64,000 bases of DNA from JBBRYW01 sp038253945 (GCA_038253945.1 JBBSGR010000001.1:186001-250000), one strand, 5' to 3'. Shown: positions 40,482 through 49,546, numbered from the stretch's first letter. Numbers and translations: made by a program. Notes: generated from the letters alone by a model not told the origin.

Positions 40482-41722
40482 GCGACCCACTGCCAAAGTG
40501 CCCATTGCGAGAGGGCGACGCCGAGCATGACGGCGCTCACGCTCACGATGGCCGTGTGCATGCGCGGCCGCCCGCCGAGCGCAGCGAGGGCGAGGAAGAG
40601 GGGAAATGCGACGAGTCCGAACCGCGGCATCGAGAGCAGGGGCCACCGGTCGCTCGGCATGCTGAGCGGGAGCGCGAGGCTGAGCGCGGTGAAGATCCCG
40701 TAGGGCGCACCAAAACGTCGCCACGCGACCACCGTGAGAGCGAGGAAGAGTCCGGTGAACGCCAGTGTCTCCAGGTTGACCGCCGCGGCGCGCATCGGGT
40801 CGGTGCCGAGCACGGGCCAGTACGAGTGGGCGTGCGAACCAGAGGCGAGCTGCCGCACGGCCGCTACCCCGGCCCGCAGACCGTCCCAGAGGCCGCCGAA
40901 GGGGCCCGCGGGCGAGAGATGCCGGTGCCAGGTGCCCTGATCGCGCGCGAAAGCCAATGGGTCTCCGACCTCTCGCCAGAGGAAGAGGGGATAGAGCAGG
41001 CCGAGCGCCGGCGCGACTGTCAGCTCGGCCAGCGCCCGCGCACGGTTCGGCGCACGCAGGGCGATCAGCAAGAGGGCGGGAAGGAGAGCCAGCCCCGTGA
41101 CACGAGTGAGCAGGGCCAGACCCGCGGCGGCGCCCGCACCGAGGAAGCGCCCTCGACTTGCGAGCGCGAACGAGGCGAGCGCGAGGAAGAGGAAGAGCGA
41201 CTCGCTGTAGACCGCCCCGAGAAAGAGGGTCATCGGAAAGACGGCGAGGTAGAGCACGGCGCGGCGCGCTCCGTCTGCGCCGAGGTGGGACTCGGCGATC
41301 CGAAAGAGCAGGCAGAAGGCGCCGAGGCAGGCCGCGAGCGAGACCAGGATCCCGCCGAGGACGAAGTGGCCTCCGAGCAGGCGCCCCGCGACCGCGACGA
41401 GCGCCGGGTAGAGGGGGTAGAAAGCGGCGTCCGCATGGGAGCCGGCGTCGTAGCCGTGCTCTGCGATGCGTAGGAAGAAGACGCTGTCCCACCGGGCCCA
41501 GACGTCTGTGAGCCACCCGAGATCGTGGGTGAGCGCGGGCACGTCCCAGCGGCCGGCCGCGGGCTGGCGGTTCGGCTCGAAGGTCAGGAAAGCGAAGACG
41601 GCGGCACCCCAGATGGCGAGGCGGCTCCAGACGAAGATCTCGCCGGCGGGGCTGCGTCCCCGACGGAGCTCCAGCCGTGTGGTGGTAGGCGGGCGCTCCT
41701 CGACGCGGTGTTCGGTACGCAC
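40478..41722 (-). CDS. polytopic mannosyltransferase-like protein (PIG-V family)
   Basis: 414 residues from GTG 41722, chosen because it begins the recognisable N terminus. After the first membrane segment comes WARWDSVFFLRIAEHGYD, the PIG-V/GT-C signature with its acidic pair (RWDS), then FYPLYPALV and VFPMTLFLGAVYSESLFLFL. About ten membrane spans are visible. The donor is probably a polyprenyl-phosphate sugar and the acceptor is unknown. It heads a leftward three-gene unit with the binding lipoprotein and the CPBP protease. Confidence 0.83.
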   Translation of the reverse strand: MRTEHRVEERPPTTTRLELRRGRSPAGEIFVWSRLAIWGAAVFAFLTFEPNRQPAAGRWDVPALTHDLGWLTDVWARWDSVFFLRIAEHGYDAGSHADAAFYPLYPALVAVAGRLLGGHFVLGGILVSLAACLGAFCLLFRIAESHLGADGARRAVLYLAVFPMTLFLGAVYSESLFLFLALASFALASRGRFLGAGAAAGLALLTRVTGLALLPALLLIALRAPNRARALAELTVAPALGLLYPLFLWREVGDPLAFARDQGTWHRHLSPAGPFGGLWDGLRAGVAAVRQLASGSHAHSYWPVLGTDPMRAAAVNLETLAFTGLFLALTVVAWRRFGAPYGIFTALSLALPLSMPSDRWPLLSMPRFGLVAFPLFLALAALGGRPRMHTAIVSVSAVMLGVALSQWALWQWVA

Positions 41723-41777
41723 GGCGCCCGATCGTAGTCGCTGAGGAGCCGGCCGGCCTCCGTCGAATAGAGGCCCC
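41723..41777. promoter_or_regulatory. divergent mannosyltransferase/MscS intergenic region
   Basis: 55 bases between divergent starts. Promoters for both directions presumably lie here. GAATAGAGG before the MscS ATG contains TAGAG, but no convincing hexamer pair is seen. Confidence 0.25.
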
Positions 41778-42503
41778 ATGCCGTTCTGGGAGCGAGCGCT
41801 CATCGTCGCCGGAGTCCTCGTCGTGGCGATGATGGTCGCCAAGCTGATCGACCGGCGAATCGCCCGGCGCCCGCTTCCTCCCGAGGCCGTCACGCGGTAC
41901 CGCGTGCTGCGCCGAGCCGTCGCGACCATGATCGTCGCCATTGGCCTTCTGTCGGCGCTGCTCGTGATTCCGCAGGTACGTGCGGTGGCGGGCGGGATCC
42001 TCGCATCCTCGGCCGTCGCCGGCCTCGTGATCGGCTTCGCCTCTCGCTCGCCGATCGCGAACTTCGTCTCGGGCTTCCTGATCGCGTTCACCCAGCCCCT
42101 TCGGCTCGGCGACACCGTAGAGGTCGGGGGCGTGACGGGAGTCGTCGAGGAGATCGGCTTGACGTACACGTTCATCCGAACGGCCGACAACTCTCGCCTC
42201 GTGATCCCGAACGAGCTTCTTGCCTCGGATACGATTCGCAATTCGACCATCAGGAGCCGAGAGAAGCTCGCTGAAGTGACCGTGCAGGTTTCCCCGGATA
42301 CCGATCTCGGCGCAGCGGTCGGACTGCTTTCCGAAGCGCTCGCAGGCCGGCCGGACGCCCAGGTGCTCGTCAGCGGCCTCGACGAGCGGGCGACGCTTAC
42401 TTTGCGAGCACGAGCTCGAGACGAAACGGCGGTCGAGCAGCTCGAGAGCGATCTCCGGCTGCTCGCACACGATCGGTTGCGCACCGCGGGACTACTCTCG
42501 TGA
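41778..42503 (+). CDS. small-conductance mechanosensitive channel family protein (MscS-like)
   Basis: 241 residues. Two membrane segments lie at the N terminus, and the pore helix region reads GGILASSAVAGLVIGFASRSPIANFVSGFLIAF, with the small-residue packing of MscS TM3. The beta domain follows (PLRLGDTVEVGGVTGVVEEIGL, LVIPNELLAS). It probably releases solutes on hypo-osmotic shock. Its stop overlaps the PBP start as GTGA. Confidence 0.9.
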   Translation: MPFWERALIVAGVLVVAMMVAKLIDRRIARRPLPPEAVTRYRVLRRAVATMIVAIGLLSALLVIPQVRAVAGGILASSAVAGLVIGFASRSPIANFVSGFLIAFTQPLRLGDTVEVGGVTGVVEEIGLTYTFIRTADNSRLVIPNELLASDTIRNSTIRSREKLAEVTVQVSPDTDLGAAVGLLSEALAGRPDAQVLVSGLDERATLTLRARARDETAVEQLESDLRLLAHDRLRTAGLLS

Positions 42504-44767
42504 CCCCACCGGGCCGTAGCCGCGCGCCGGCGGTGCGGCCTTCCCGCGGCCGCGGCCGGCAGCGCCGCCGCCGGCGCGCGAACGGAGGACGCCGCCGCGT
42601 CGCCCTCGCGGCGGTCGCGCTCACAATCATCGTCCCGCTGGCTCTCGTGGGTCTCGGCTTCGGCGGCGCGGCCGCCTTCAAGTCGAGCTGCAATCTGGCG
42701 ACACTGCACCCGTCGGACGTGGGCGAGAACTCCTTCATCTTCGCTGCCGATGGCGCGATGCTCGGAGCGATCCCGGCCGAGCGGAACCGCCAGCCCCTGC
42801 CGCTCCGCGAGATCGACCCGTTCCTGCGCAAGGCGACGGTCTCGATCGAGGATCGCCGCTTCTACCAGCATGGCGGCGTGGACTACGAGGGCATCGCGCG
42901 GGCACTGTGGCGGGACTTGAAGGCCGGCCGCGCCGTCGAGGGCGGCTCGACGATCACGCAGCAGCTCGTCCGCGACATGTACATCTCGCGGGAGCGCACA
43001 CTGCACCGAAAGCTGGAGGAGGCCTGTCTCGCGATCAAGCTGTCGCGGAAGTGGTCGAAGAGCCGGATTCTCGCCACGTACCTGAACCGTGTCTACTACG
43101 GCAACCACGCCTATGGAGTCGAGGCCGCCGCCCAGACGTACTTCTCCCGGTCGGCCAGAGATCTGACGCTCGCGCAGGCAGCGCTCCTTGCGGGGCTGCC
43201 ACAGCGCCCGTCCGTGTACGACCCGTTCGAGCGCCCTCACCGCGCGCTCGTGCGCCGCAACGAGGTGCTGAAAGCCATGCTGGTCAACCACCAGATCACG
43301 CGCGGGCAGTACCGAGGGGCAATCGCGCGCCGCCAGTTCAAACTCCGGCGAGGCACCCTTTACACGCGCATCCACGAGCCGTATTTCTTCGGTTACGTTC
43401 GCCAGGAGCTGGTCAGGCACTACGGCGAGCGGGTTGTCCGCTTCGGCGGGCTCAAGGTCTATACGACAATCGACCCCCGTCTCCAGCTGCTCGCGAGGAA
43501 GGCGGTCTGGCAGACGCTCACCGAGAAGACCGACCCGGCCGCCGCCGTGGTCTCGATCGATCCGTCGAACGGATTCATCCGTGCGATGACCTCTGTCGCG
43601 CCCACTCTGAAGCGGAGCGAGTTCAACCTCGTCGCGCAGGCACATCGCCAGGCCGGTTCTACGTTCAAGACGTTCGTGCTCGCCACAGCGATCTCGAAGG
43701 GAATCAACCCAGCCTCCACACCGTACGTCTCGGCGCCGTTCCACTATCAGCCGGACGCCGCGTCCTTGCCCTGGGACGTCTCGACCTACGATCACACGTA
43801 CAGCGGCTCGATCTCGATCGAGCGGGCGACCCTGAAGTCGGACAACACGGTCTACGCGCGCCTGACGCTCGACATGGGACCAGAGAACGTCGCTGCGACG
43901 GCAAGGCGGCTCGGGATCCGGACCTACCTCCCGCCGGTCCCGTCTCTGGGCCTCGGGTCGATCGCGGTCTCCCCGCTCGAGATGGCATCCGCCTACGCGA
44001 CGCTCGCCGCGCAGGGCGTCTATTCGAAGCCGACCGCCATCACCAAGGTAATCCGCCCGGACGGCGTCGTGGACGAGAGCTGGGCCAAGGCGGACCGAAA
44101 GCGAGTCATGCCCGACGGGGTGGCCTACGAAGTGACGCGGATCCTCAAGGAGAACGTCCAGTCCGGCACGGGCATCGCCGCAAACTTCGGCCTGCCGGCG
44201 GCGGGCAAGACGGGCACCACGGAGAATCATGCCGACGCCTGGTTTTGCGGGTACACGCCCGAGCTGTCGACCACGGTCTGGGTCGGATACCCACGGGCGG
44301 AGATTCCGATGCTGAGCGTGCATGGCATCGCCGTCGCCGGAGGCACATTTCCCGCCGAGATCTGGCGGCTGTTCATGCAGCCCGCGATCGGGTCGAGCTC
44401 CTACCGGGACTTTCCCTACCCACGGCAGCCGGTCATCTGGCAGCCCTACTCCGGCCACTATGAGTTCGTGGGAGGTCGCTCGAGCTCCTCCGGCAGCTCC
44501 TCGTCGGGGAGCTCCTCGGGCGGCGCCTTCTCTCCGACGCCTCCAGCCGCATCCCCGCCCCCGCCGCCTGCCGGGAGTCCCCCGCCCACGAGGCAGCGCC
44601 CGAGCCCCGCCGCGAGCCCACCGCCACCGCCACCGGTCGCCCCGCCACCGGTCGCCCCGCCACCGGTCGCCCCGCCACCGGTCGCCCCGCCACCGGTCGC
44701 GCCCGAGCCTCCGCCCGCTCAGTTGCCACCCCCCTCACCGCCGCCACCGCCACCGCCGGGGCCATAG
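42500..44767 (+). CDS. class A penicillin-binding protein with proline-repeat tail
   Basis: 755 residues from GTG 42500. An arginine-rich cytoplasmic N terminus and one membrane anchor (about 35-57) come first. The glycosyltransferase domain has Glu117 in SIEDRRFYQHGG and EGGSTITQQLVRD. The transpeptidase domain has SxxK (Ser387-Lys390), SDN (447-449) and KTG (570-572). After about residue 655 comes a serine-glycine linker and a PPPVA-rich tail encoded by a 15-bp tandem repeat. It polymerises and cross-links peptidoglycan. Confidence 0.95.
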   Translation: MTPPGRSRAPAVRPSRGRGRQRRRRRANGGRRRVALAAVALTIIVPLALVGLGFGGAAAFKSSCNLATLHPSDVGENSFIFAADGAMLGAIPAERNRQPLPLREIDPFLRKATVSIEDRRFYQHGGVDYEGIARALWRDLKAGRAVEGGSTITQQLVRDMYISRERTLHRKLEEACLAIKLSRKWSKSRILATYLNRVYYGNHAYGVEAAAQTYFSRSARDLTLAQAALLAGLPQRPSVYDPFERPHRALVRRNEVLKAMLVNHQITRGQYRGAIARRQFKLRRGTLYTRIHEPYFFGYVRQELVRHYGERVVRFGGLKVYTTIDPRLQLLARKAVWQTLTEKTDPAAAVVSIDPSNGFIRAMTSVAPTLKRSEFNLVAQAHRQAGSTFKTFVLATAISKGINPASTPYVSAPFHYQPDAASLPWDVSTYDHTYSGSISIERATLKSDNTVYARLTLDMGPENVAATARRLGIRTYLPPVPSLGLGSIAVSPLEMASAYATLAAQGVYSKPTAITKVIRPDGVVDESWAKADRKRVMPDGVAYEVTRILKENVQSGTGIAANFGLPAAGKTGTTENHADAWFCGYTPELSTTVWVGYPRAEIPMLSVHGIAVAGGTFPAEIWRLFMQPAIGSSSYRDFPYPRQPVIWQPYSGHYEFVGGRSSSSGSSSSGSSSGGAFSPTPPAASPPPPPAGSPPPTRQRPSPAASPPPPPPVAPPPVAPPPVAPPPVAPPPVAPEPPPAQLPPPSPPPPPPPGP
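44631..44700 (+). repeat. 15-bp tandem repeat coding the PPPVA tail of the PBP
   Basis: Five starts of CACCGGTCGC spaced exactly 15 bases apart (44631, 44646, 44661, 44676, 44691) are separated by CCCGC, giving repeated Pro-Pro-Pro-Val-Ala. The units are identical, so the tract is probably length-variable between strains. Confidence 0.9.
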
Positions 44768-45996
44768 CGCGCCCGGGGACACCTCCCTCGCTCGCCGCGC
44801 CGGCCGCGGGGATCGCCGTCCTGGCGTTCGTCGCAGCGTGTGCGGCGTTCGCGTGGCCGGCCGGCTCGCCGCTCTTTCCCGAGGACGGCGGCCACCCCGG
44901 GGGCAGCACGCGGTGGGCCTGGGCCTATCTGATTTGCGCGGGCACCGCGTTCGCCGCGTACCTCGCGGGACTCTTCGTGCTGCGCCGAGGGGCCCGCCTT
45001 GTTCCCGTTGCGGCTGTCGCCGTCGCGATTCAACTCGCGCCTCTCGGGGCCCCTCTCCTGCTGTCGTCGGATGCCTGGACCTACTGGGCCTACGGGCGGA
45101 TCGCGACGAAGCACGGCGCCGACCCGTACGAGAAGTCGCCGTCCTCGTTCCCGTCGGATCCCGCTTTCCCCTGGGTCGGAAGCGGCTGGCGCTCCACGAC
45201 GTCCGTCTACGGACCCGGGTTCACTCTCGCATCGGAGCCGCTCGCCCTCGCGGCCGGCGCCTCTCATTCGGCGGCAGCGTGGATCTACAAGACGCTCGCC
45301 GCCCTCGCCGCCCTCGCCGCGGCCGCCCTCGCCACCGTCCTTTCGCCGCGTCGCGCCTTCGCCTGCGCCTTTGTCGGCTGGAACCCGCTCGTGGCTCTGG
45401 ACTTCGCCGGGGGCGGCCACAACGACGCGTGGATGGCAGCTCTCGTGCTCGCCGCGCTGGCGCTGGGGGCAGCGGGGAGGCGCCGCCTTGCCGGGGTCGC
45501 CTGGGCGCTGGCCGCCTCGATCAAGTGGGTACCGCTGGTACTCCTTCCGCTCCGGGCGCTCGAGGCGCGCTCGCACGAGCGGCGTGTAGATCATCTCGGA
45601 TTTGCCGCGACCGTCGCCGCGGTGGCCGCCCTTGCCACGTGGCGCTACGGGCTCTCGTGGATCGAGGCCTTCGGGCCGCTCGCTCGCAATGCGAACCACG
45701 AGACCCGATTCGCCCTACCGCACCGTCTGCAGGCCGAGGGCGTCCCGCACGCGGTCTCGCTCGGACTCTTCGCGCTCGCCTTCCTGGCGGGCTATCTCCT
45801 CCTCGCTTGGCGGGCTGCCGCGGGGAGAGCCCGCCTCGCCCTCGCGTCAGTGCTGCTCCTGCTCGCGACTCCCTATCTCGCGGCCTGGTACACGGTTTGG
45901 GCGGTGCCGCTGGCGGCTGCGGAGGACGATGGAGCGGCGCAGCTCGTCTCGCTCGCGCTCTGCGCCTACCTGCTCAGGCAGACGGTGCCGCTTTGA
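44764..45996 (+). CDS. polytopic glycosyltransferase-like membrane protein (DUF2029/GT87-like), atypical start
   Basis: About 410 residues if translation starts at ATA 44764, which overlaps the PBP stop (ATAG). The first standard codon is GTG 44977. The frame upstream of it is continuous with two plausible membrane spans (AAGIAVLAFVAACAAFAW and WAWAYLICAGTAFAAYLAGLFV) that a GTG start would lose. The core SSDAWTYWAYGRIATKHGADPY and VYGPGFTLASEPL fits DUF2029/ArnT-like GT-C transferases, with the acidic residue in the first loop. An in-frame CTG at 44821 is another option. The sugar donor and acceptor are unknown. Confidence 0.7.
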   Translation: MARPGTPPSLAAPAAGIAVLAFVAACAAFAWPAGSPLFPEDGGHPGGSTRWAWAYLICAGTAFAAYLAGLFVLRRGARLVPVAAVAVAIQLAPLGAPLLLSSDAWTYWAYGRIATKHGADPYEKSPSSFPSDPAFPWVGSGWRSTTSVYGPGFTLASEPLALAAGASHSAAAWIYKTLAALAALAAAALATVLSPRRAFACAFVGWNPLVALDFAGGGHNDAWMAALVLAALALGAAGRRRLAGVAWALAASIKWVPLVLLPLRALEARSHERRVDHLGFAATVAAVAALATWRYGLSWIEAFGPLARNANHETRFALPHRLQAEGVPHAVSLGLFALAFLAGYLLLAWRAAAGRARLALASVLLLLATPYLAAWYTVWAVPLAAAEDDGAAQLVSLALCAYLLRQTVPL

Positions 45997-46076
45997 GGGC
46001 CCGCCCGGAAAGTCGACCAGGGCGCCTGATAGGCGCTACGCGTCGTCCACCGCGGCCACTTTCCGGACAGACCCTC
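45995..46076. terminator. nested inverted repeat between convergent genes
   Basis: CCGGAAAGT at 46005-46013 pairs perfectly with ACTTTCCGG at 46058-46066. Outside these, GAGGG (45995-45999) pairs with CCCTC (46072-46076). Inside, GCGCCTGATAGGCGC (46022-46036) forms its own 6-bp stem with a 3-base loop. The site lies exactly between two converging stops, so a bidirectional terminator or cruciform is likely. There is no long T-run. Confidence 0.55.
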
Positions 46077-47499
46077 AACGGCGCCGGAGGATCAGGATGC
46101 CGTCGCGCCGGAAGACGGTTCTCCATAAGGGGCTGCCGCGAAGTCGGTCGAGCGCCTTTCGCATCGCGCCGGGCGCGTTTGCCCGATCCAGGTAGCTCGG
46201 CTTGGTCGTGTCGATCGCGATCCAGGTCGCGTTCGCCAGGCGCGGGAAGCTGAGAATGCGCCGCCGCGCCGAGAGGTGGGCGCCGAGCGAGTTCGACGCA
46301 CTTACGACCGCGTCCGCTGGGACGAGTCGGAGCGCGGCTGCGGCCGCCGTGTCGTGGCGCGAGACGTGCGAGGCGCGTGCCTGGAGCGTCTGCCCACCCG
46401 GGAGGTATCGCCAGAGCGGGACCGCTCCGAGCCGGTAGTTGGCGAGCAGGGCGACAGCCACGGCGAGAGTGCCCACGGTTCCCGCCCTTCCAGGCCGCGC
46501 CAGGCGCGCGGCGCCGAGCACTGACGCTGCAACGACGCCGGGAATGACCGCGGCGGTGTAGTGGAAGTGGATCGAGGTTTGAGTCGACGTTCTCGACAGC
46601 AGGTTGAGAGCGAGCTGCGGTGCTGCCGCAAGCAGGAGCAGGGGCGCGAAGAGCCAGAGACCAGCGAGCGGAAGGAGGAGCTCGGCCAGGTACTCGAGCC
46701 CTCGCCGGTCGAACGCGACGGAAAGCAGCCGGCCGGGATCCGTGAACGCTGTACGTATGACGCCGCCCGGTGAGCCGCCCACGTCGCTGTAGCGGCGGTA
46801 GAAGTCCGAGCTCCCGCCGGCGTTGAAGTGCGGGATCACCAGCGCAAGCGCGAGTGCCGTCGCCGCCGAGCCGAGTACCGCGATGGCCGCCCCGCTTCGC
46901 CACCGGTGGCGCCCGATGGCCTGGTAGAGGCCGAGCCCAGCGACGGCGAGACCGACTTCCTCGCGCGTCGTCACCGCGGCGAGCGCGAACGCGCAGAAGC
47001 CGATCAGGCGATCCTCGAGCAGGAACCAGAGCGCGAACAGGAGTAGGGTCGGAGCGAGAGCGACGGCGTGAAAGTCGTCGAGCGCCAGCCACTGGATGGG
47101 TGGGTAGAGCAGGTAGGCGAGCGCGAGTGCGAGGGCAGCCCGCTCGGAGGCGAGCGCTTCTCGCGCGAGCCAGAAGACCGGCAGCGCTCCCAGTGCGAGG
47201 ACGACCGCCTGCACGGTGAGCAGGAGGCTCGGGCTGGGCCAGACGCGCCAGAGCGGAGCGAAGGCCACCAGGATGGGGTCGAAGTGCGAGCCGAGACGGG
47301 AGACCTGTCTGCCGTCCAGATCGGTCACGCGCAGAGGGTGGCCGTGGGCGGTCGCCCAGACCGCCTGCACCATGTTGCCGAGGTCGAAGCGCCCGCTGTT
47401 GAAGGCGCGGTGGCGCAGAATGGAAAGCGCTCCGAAGCCGGCCGAGTACGCGGCGATCGCGAGCCAGAGGAGGAGCCGAGAATCGAGGCGGCTCTTCAC
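46075..47499 (-). CDS. DUF2079 polytopic membrane protein
   Basis: 474 residues from GTG 47499, overlapping the GT4 stop (GTGA). RFDLGNMVQAVWATAHGHPL followed by GSHFDPILVAFAPLW is the DUF2079 signature, reminiscent of GT-C glycosyltransferases with acidic loop residues. About ten membrane segments precede a soluble C-terminal domain of about 100 residues (VPADAVVSASNSLGAHLSARR). The function is unknown. It sits with a GT4 and a GT2 enzyme, which suggests cell-surface glycan synthesis. Confidence 0.8.
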   Translation of the reverse strand: MKSRLDSRLLLWLAIAAYSAGFGALSILRHRAFNSGRFDLGNMVQAVWATAHGHPLRVTDLDGRQVSRLGSHFDPILVAFAPLWRVWPSPSLLLTVQAVVLALGALPVFWLAREALASERAALALALAYLLYPPIQWLALDDFHAVALAPTLLLFALWFLLEDRLIGFCAFALAAVTTREEVGLAVAGLGLYQAIGRHRWRSGAAIAVLGSAATALALALVIPHFNAGGSSDFYRRYSDVGGSPGGVIRTAFTDPGRLLSVAFDRRGLEYLAELLLPLAGLWLFAPLLLLAAAPQLALNLLSRTSTQTSIHFHYTAAVIPGVVAASVLGAARLARPGRAGTVGTLAVAVALLANYRLGAVPLWRYLPGGQTLQARASHVSRHDTAAAAALRLVPADAVVSASNSLGAHLSARRRILSFPRLANATWIAIDTTKPSYLDRANAPGAMRKALDRLRGSPLWRTVFRRDGILILRRR

Positions 47500-48560
47500 A
47501 GAAGCCGCTGGAACAGCTGCTTCCAGCGCCGGCCGAGCACGTCCTCGCTTGCTCGTGCACGGTAGACGGCGAGCCCGCGCTCACCCAGGCGGCGCGCGAG
47601 CGGGGGGTCGCTCGCGAGGCGCTCAACGGCGGCCGCGAGCGCCGTCGGGTTCCCCGGCTCGACGAGCAAAGCGCTCTCGCCGTCGACGAGCAGCTCCAGT
47701 GCGCCCCGGGTCTTCGCCGTAACGAGCGGCACGCCGCAGGCGAGTGCCTGGTAGGCCTTGTTCGGAATCACCCGGCGGGCCTTGTCCGAGGTCCCGAAGA
47801 CGCCGAGGGCGCACCCGGCCCGGCGAAGCTCCGCGGGCAGCTCCACGTAGGGCCGCCACCGAACCCACTCGACGTTCGGCGGCCGGGTCGCGAGCAGGCG
47901 GTCGAGCTGTCCACTGCCGATCACGCGAAACGGCACCCCGGGCGCCAGCCGGGCGGCTGCGAGGATCGTCTCGACCCCGTGCAGAGGGATCAGCTTCCCG
48001 ACGAACACGCACGTGAACGGCTCTGACGGGACCCAGCCGCCGTTGAACAGACGGTCCTCTGCGCCCACGAGGCAGACGGCCACGCGTTCCCGCGGGAGTG
48101 CTCCGAGCTCGGCGAGGAAATCGGCGTTTGCCTCGGTGTCGGCGATCACGAGATCGGCCGAGCGGAGGGCGTGACGATCGACCCCACGTAGCAGCCGTGC
48201 TGTGATCGACCCTGGCCGGAAGCGCCCCCTGTCTGCGACCAGAGTGTCGCCGAGGGAGACGAGCGGGTTGAAGACGAGCGGCTGCTTGCCGGCAATCCGC
48301 CGCGCGACCGGCATATCGAGGTGTCCCGGATAGCCGACGAGCACGGCGTCGAACCTCTCACGGGGGCGCCGCGCCAGGCGAGCCTGCGCGAGCGCCAGCC
48401 GTCCGAGCATCGCGGGGCCGGCCGCCCACTTGTGCTCCCGCCGATCCCACACCGCGACGTGCCGCTCGGCGACCTCCACGCCCGCGCGGCGGAGGCAGGA
48501 GGCCACCTGCGCATTGCGGGGGTAGTCGCGCTCGTACGTCCCGAAGAAGAGGATCCGCAC
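47496..48560 (-). CDS. glycosyltransferase family 4 protein
   Basis: 354 residues, GT-B fold. An N-terminal strand MRILFFGTYERDYPRN is followed by the C-terminal nucleotide-sugar domain with FVGKLIPLHGVETIL and the E-x7-E-like region AYQALACGVPLVTAKTRGALELLVDGESALLVEPGN. The donor and acceptor are not shown. It is coupled to the DUF2079 gene and follows the GT2 gene by 33 bases, forming a three-gene leftward unit. Confidence 0.86.
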   Translation of the reverse strand: MRILFFGTYERDYPRNAQVASCLRRAGVEVAERHVAVWDRREHKWAAGPAMLGRLALAQARLARRPRERFDAVLVGYPGHLDMPVARRIAGKQPLVFNPLVSLGDTLVADRGRFRPGSITARLLRGVDRHALRSADLVIADTEANADFLAELGALPRERVAVCLVGAEDRLFNGGWVPSEPFTCVFVGKLIPLHGVETILAAARLAPGVPFRVIGSGQLDRLLATRPPNVEWVRWRPYVELPAELRRAGCALGVFGTSDKARRVIPNKAYQALACGVPLVTAKTRGALELLVDGESALLVEPGNPTALAAAVERLASDPPLARRLGERGLAVYRARASEDVLGRRWKQLFQRLL

Positions 48561-48593
48561 GCGCTCCGGGTCAGGCCCGAGGTCGCGCCCGGC

Positions 48594-49532
48594 TCAGCGG
48601 AGCACCTCTTCGACGTGCAGCTCCGCGCGCTCGCGGTCGGCGCGACGCTCCTCGTGCTGGCTCGTGATCATCTCGCTCAAGAGGCCCAGCGAGAAGAACT
48701 GGAGGCCGACCACGACGAGGAGGACGCCGAGCGTCAGCAACGGTCTCTGCCCGATCGCGTGACCGGTCGCCTTCACCACCGTCAAGTAGACGAGGACGGC
48801 GAAGCCGATCAGTCCGAGCACGAGGCCGAGTCCGCCGAAGAGGTGGAGCGGCCGATGCCGGTAGCGGCCGATGAAGGACACGGTGAGGAGGTCGAGGAAG
48901 GCGCGCAGGTAACGCTCGGGCCCGTAACGCGAGCGGCCGTGCTCGCGCGGACGATGGTTCACGGGCAGCTCCCCTACGCGATAGCCGCGGAGGTGGGCGA
49001 GCACGGGGACGAAGCGGTGCAGCTCTCCGTAGAGCCGCAGTCTCGTAGCGACCTCCGCACGGTAGGCCTTGAGCCCGCAGTTCATGTCGTGCAGCCGCAG
49101 CCCGGAGATACGGCTGGCGACGCGGTTGAAGAGGCGGGAGAGGACTCGTCTCGACCACGGGTCGCGCCGGCGGGTCTTCCACCCGGAGACGAGGTCGAAG
49201 CCCTCGTCGAGCTTCGCGAGGAGCCGGGGAATCTCGGCGGGATCGTCCTGGAGATCGCCGTCGATCGTGACGACGATCGAGCCTGTCGCCTCGGCAAAGC
49301 CGGCCATCAAGGCGGCCGCCTTGCCGAAGTTGCGGCGCAGCCGCACGACTTGGACGTTGTCGTGTCTCGCGTGTAGGCGCGTCAGGGACGCAAACGAGCC
49401 GTCAGTCGATCCGTCGTCGACGAAGACGGCCTCCCAGGGCCGGGCGAGAGGCTGCAGCGCCGACTCGAGCTCGTCGAAGAGAAGCGCCACGCTTCGCTCC
49501 TCGTTGTAGACCGGGATCACGACCGAGATCAC
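48594..49532 (-). CDS. glycosyltransferase family 2, DPM1/GtrB-like with two C-terminal membrane spans
   Basis: 312 residues. SVVIPVYNEERSV, the DXD-like region VDDGSTDGS and TIDGDLQDDP, and HDMNCGLKAYR are diagnostic for polyprenyl-phosphate glycosyltransferases. Two hydrophobic segments (LFGGLGLVLGLIGFAVLVYL and LLTLGVLLVVVGLQFFSLGLL) form the membrane domain. It probably makes a polyprenyl-P-sugar donor for the GT-C-type proteins nearby. It is divergent from moeA, with only 14 bases between starts. Confidence 0.88.
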   Translation of the reverse strand: MISVVIPVYNEERSVALLFDELESALQPLARPWEAVFVDDGSTDGSFASLTRLHARHDNVQVVRLRRNFGKAAALMAGFAEATGSIVVTIDGDLQDDPAEIPRLLAKLDEGFDLVSGWKTRRRDPWSRRVLSRLFNRVASRISGLRLHDMNCGLKAYRAEVATRLRLYGELHRFVPVLAHLRGYRVGELPVNHRPREHGRSRYGPERYLRAFLDLLTVSFIGRYRHRPLHLFGGLGLVLGLIGFAVLVYLTVVKATGHAIGQRPLLTLGVLLVVVGLQFFSLGLLSEMITSQHEERRADRERAELHVEEVLR

Positions 49533-49546
49533 GCTTGTCGTAGCTT

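Noticed and set aside
39579..44458. Very long minus-strand open frames under MscS and the PBP
   Set aside because: Only the 3' portions (binding lipoprotein, PIG-V-like protein) show protein features. The rest is antisense to clear genes.
44631..44700. Regularly spaced 15-bp repeat, CRISPR-like at a glance
   Set aside because: No spacers exist between the units. It is in-frame coding repetition in the PBP tail.
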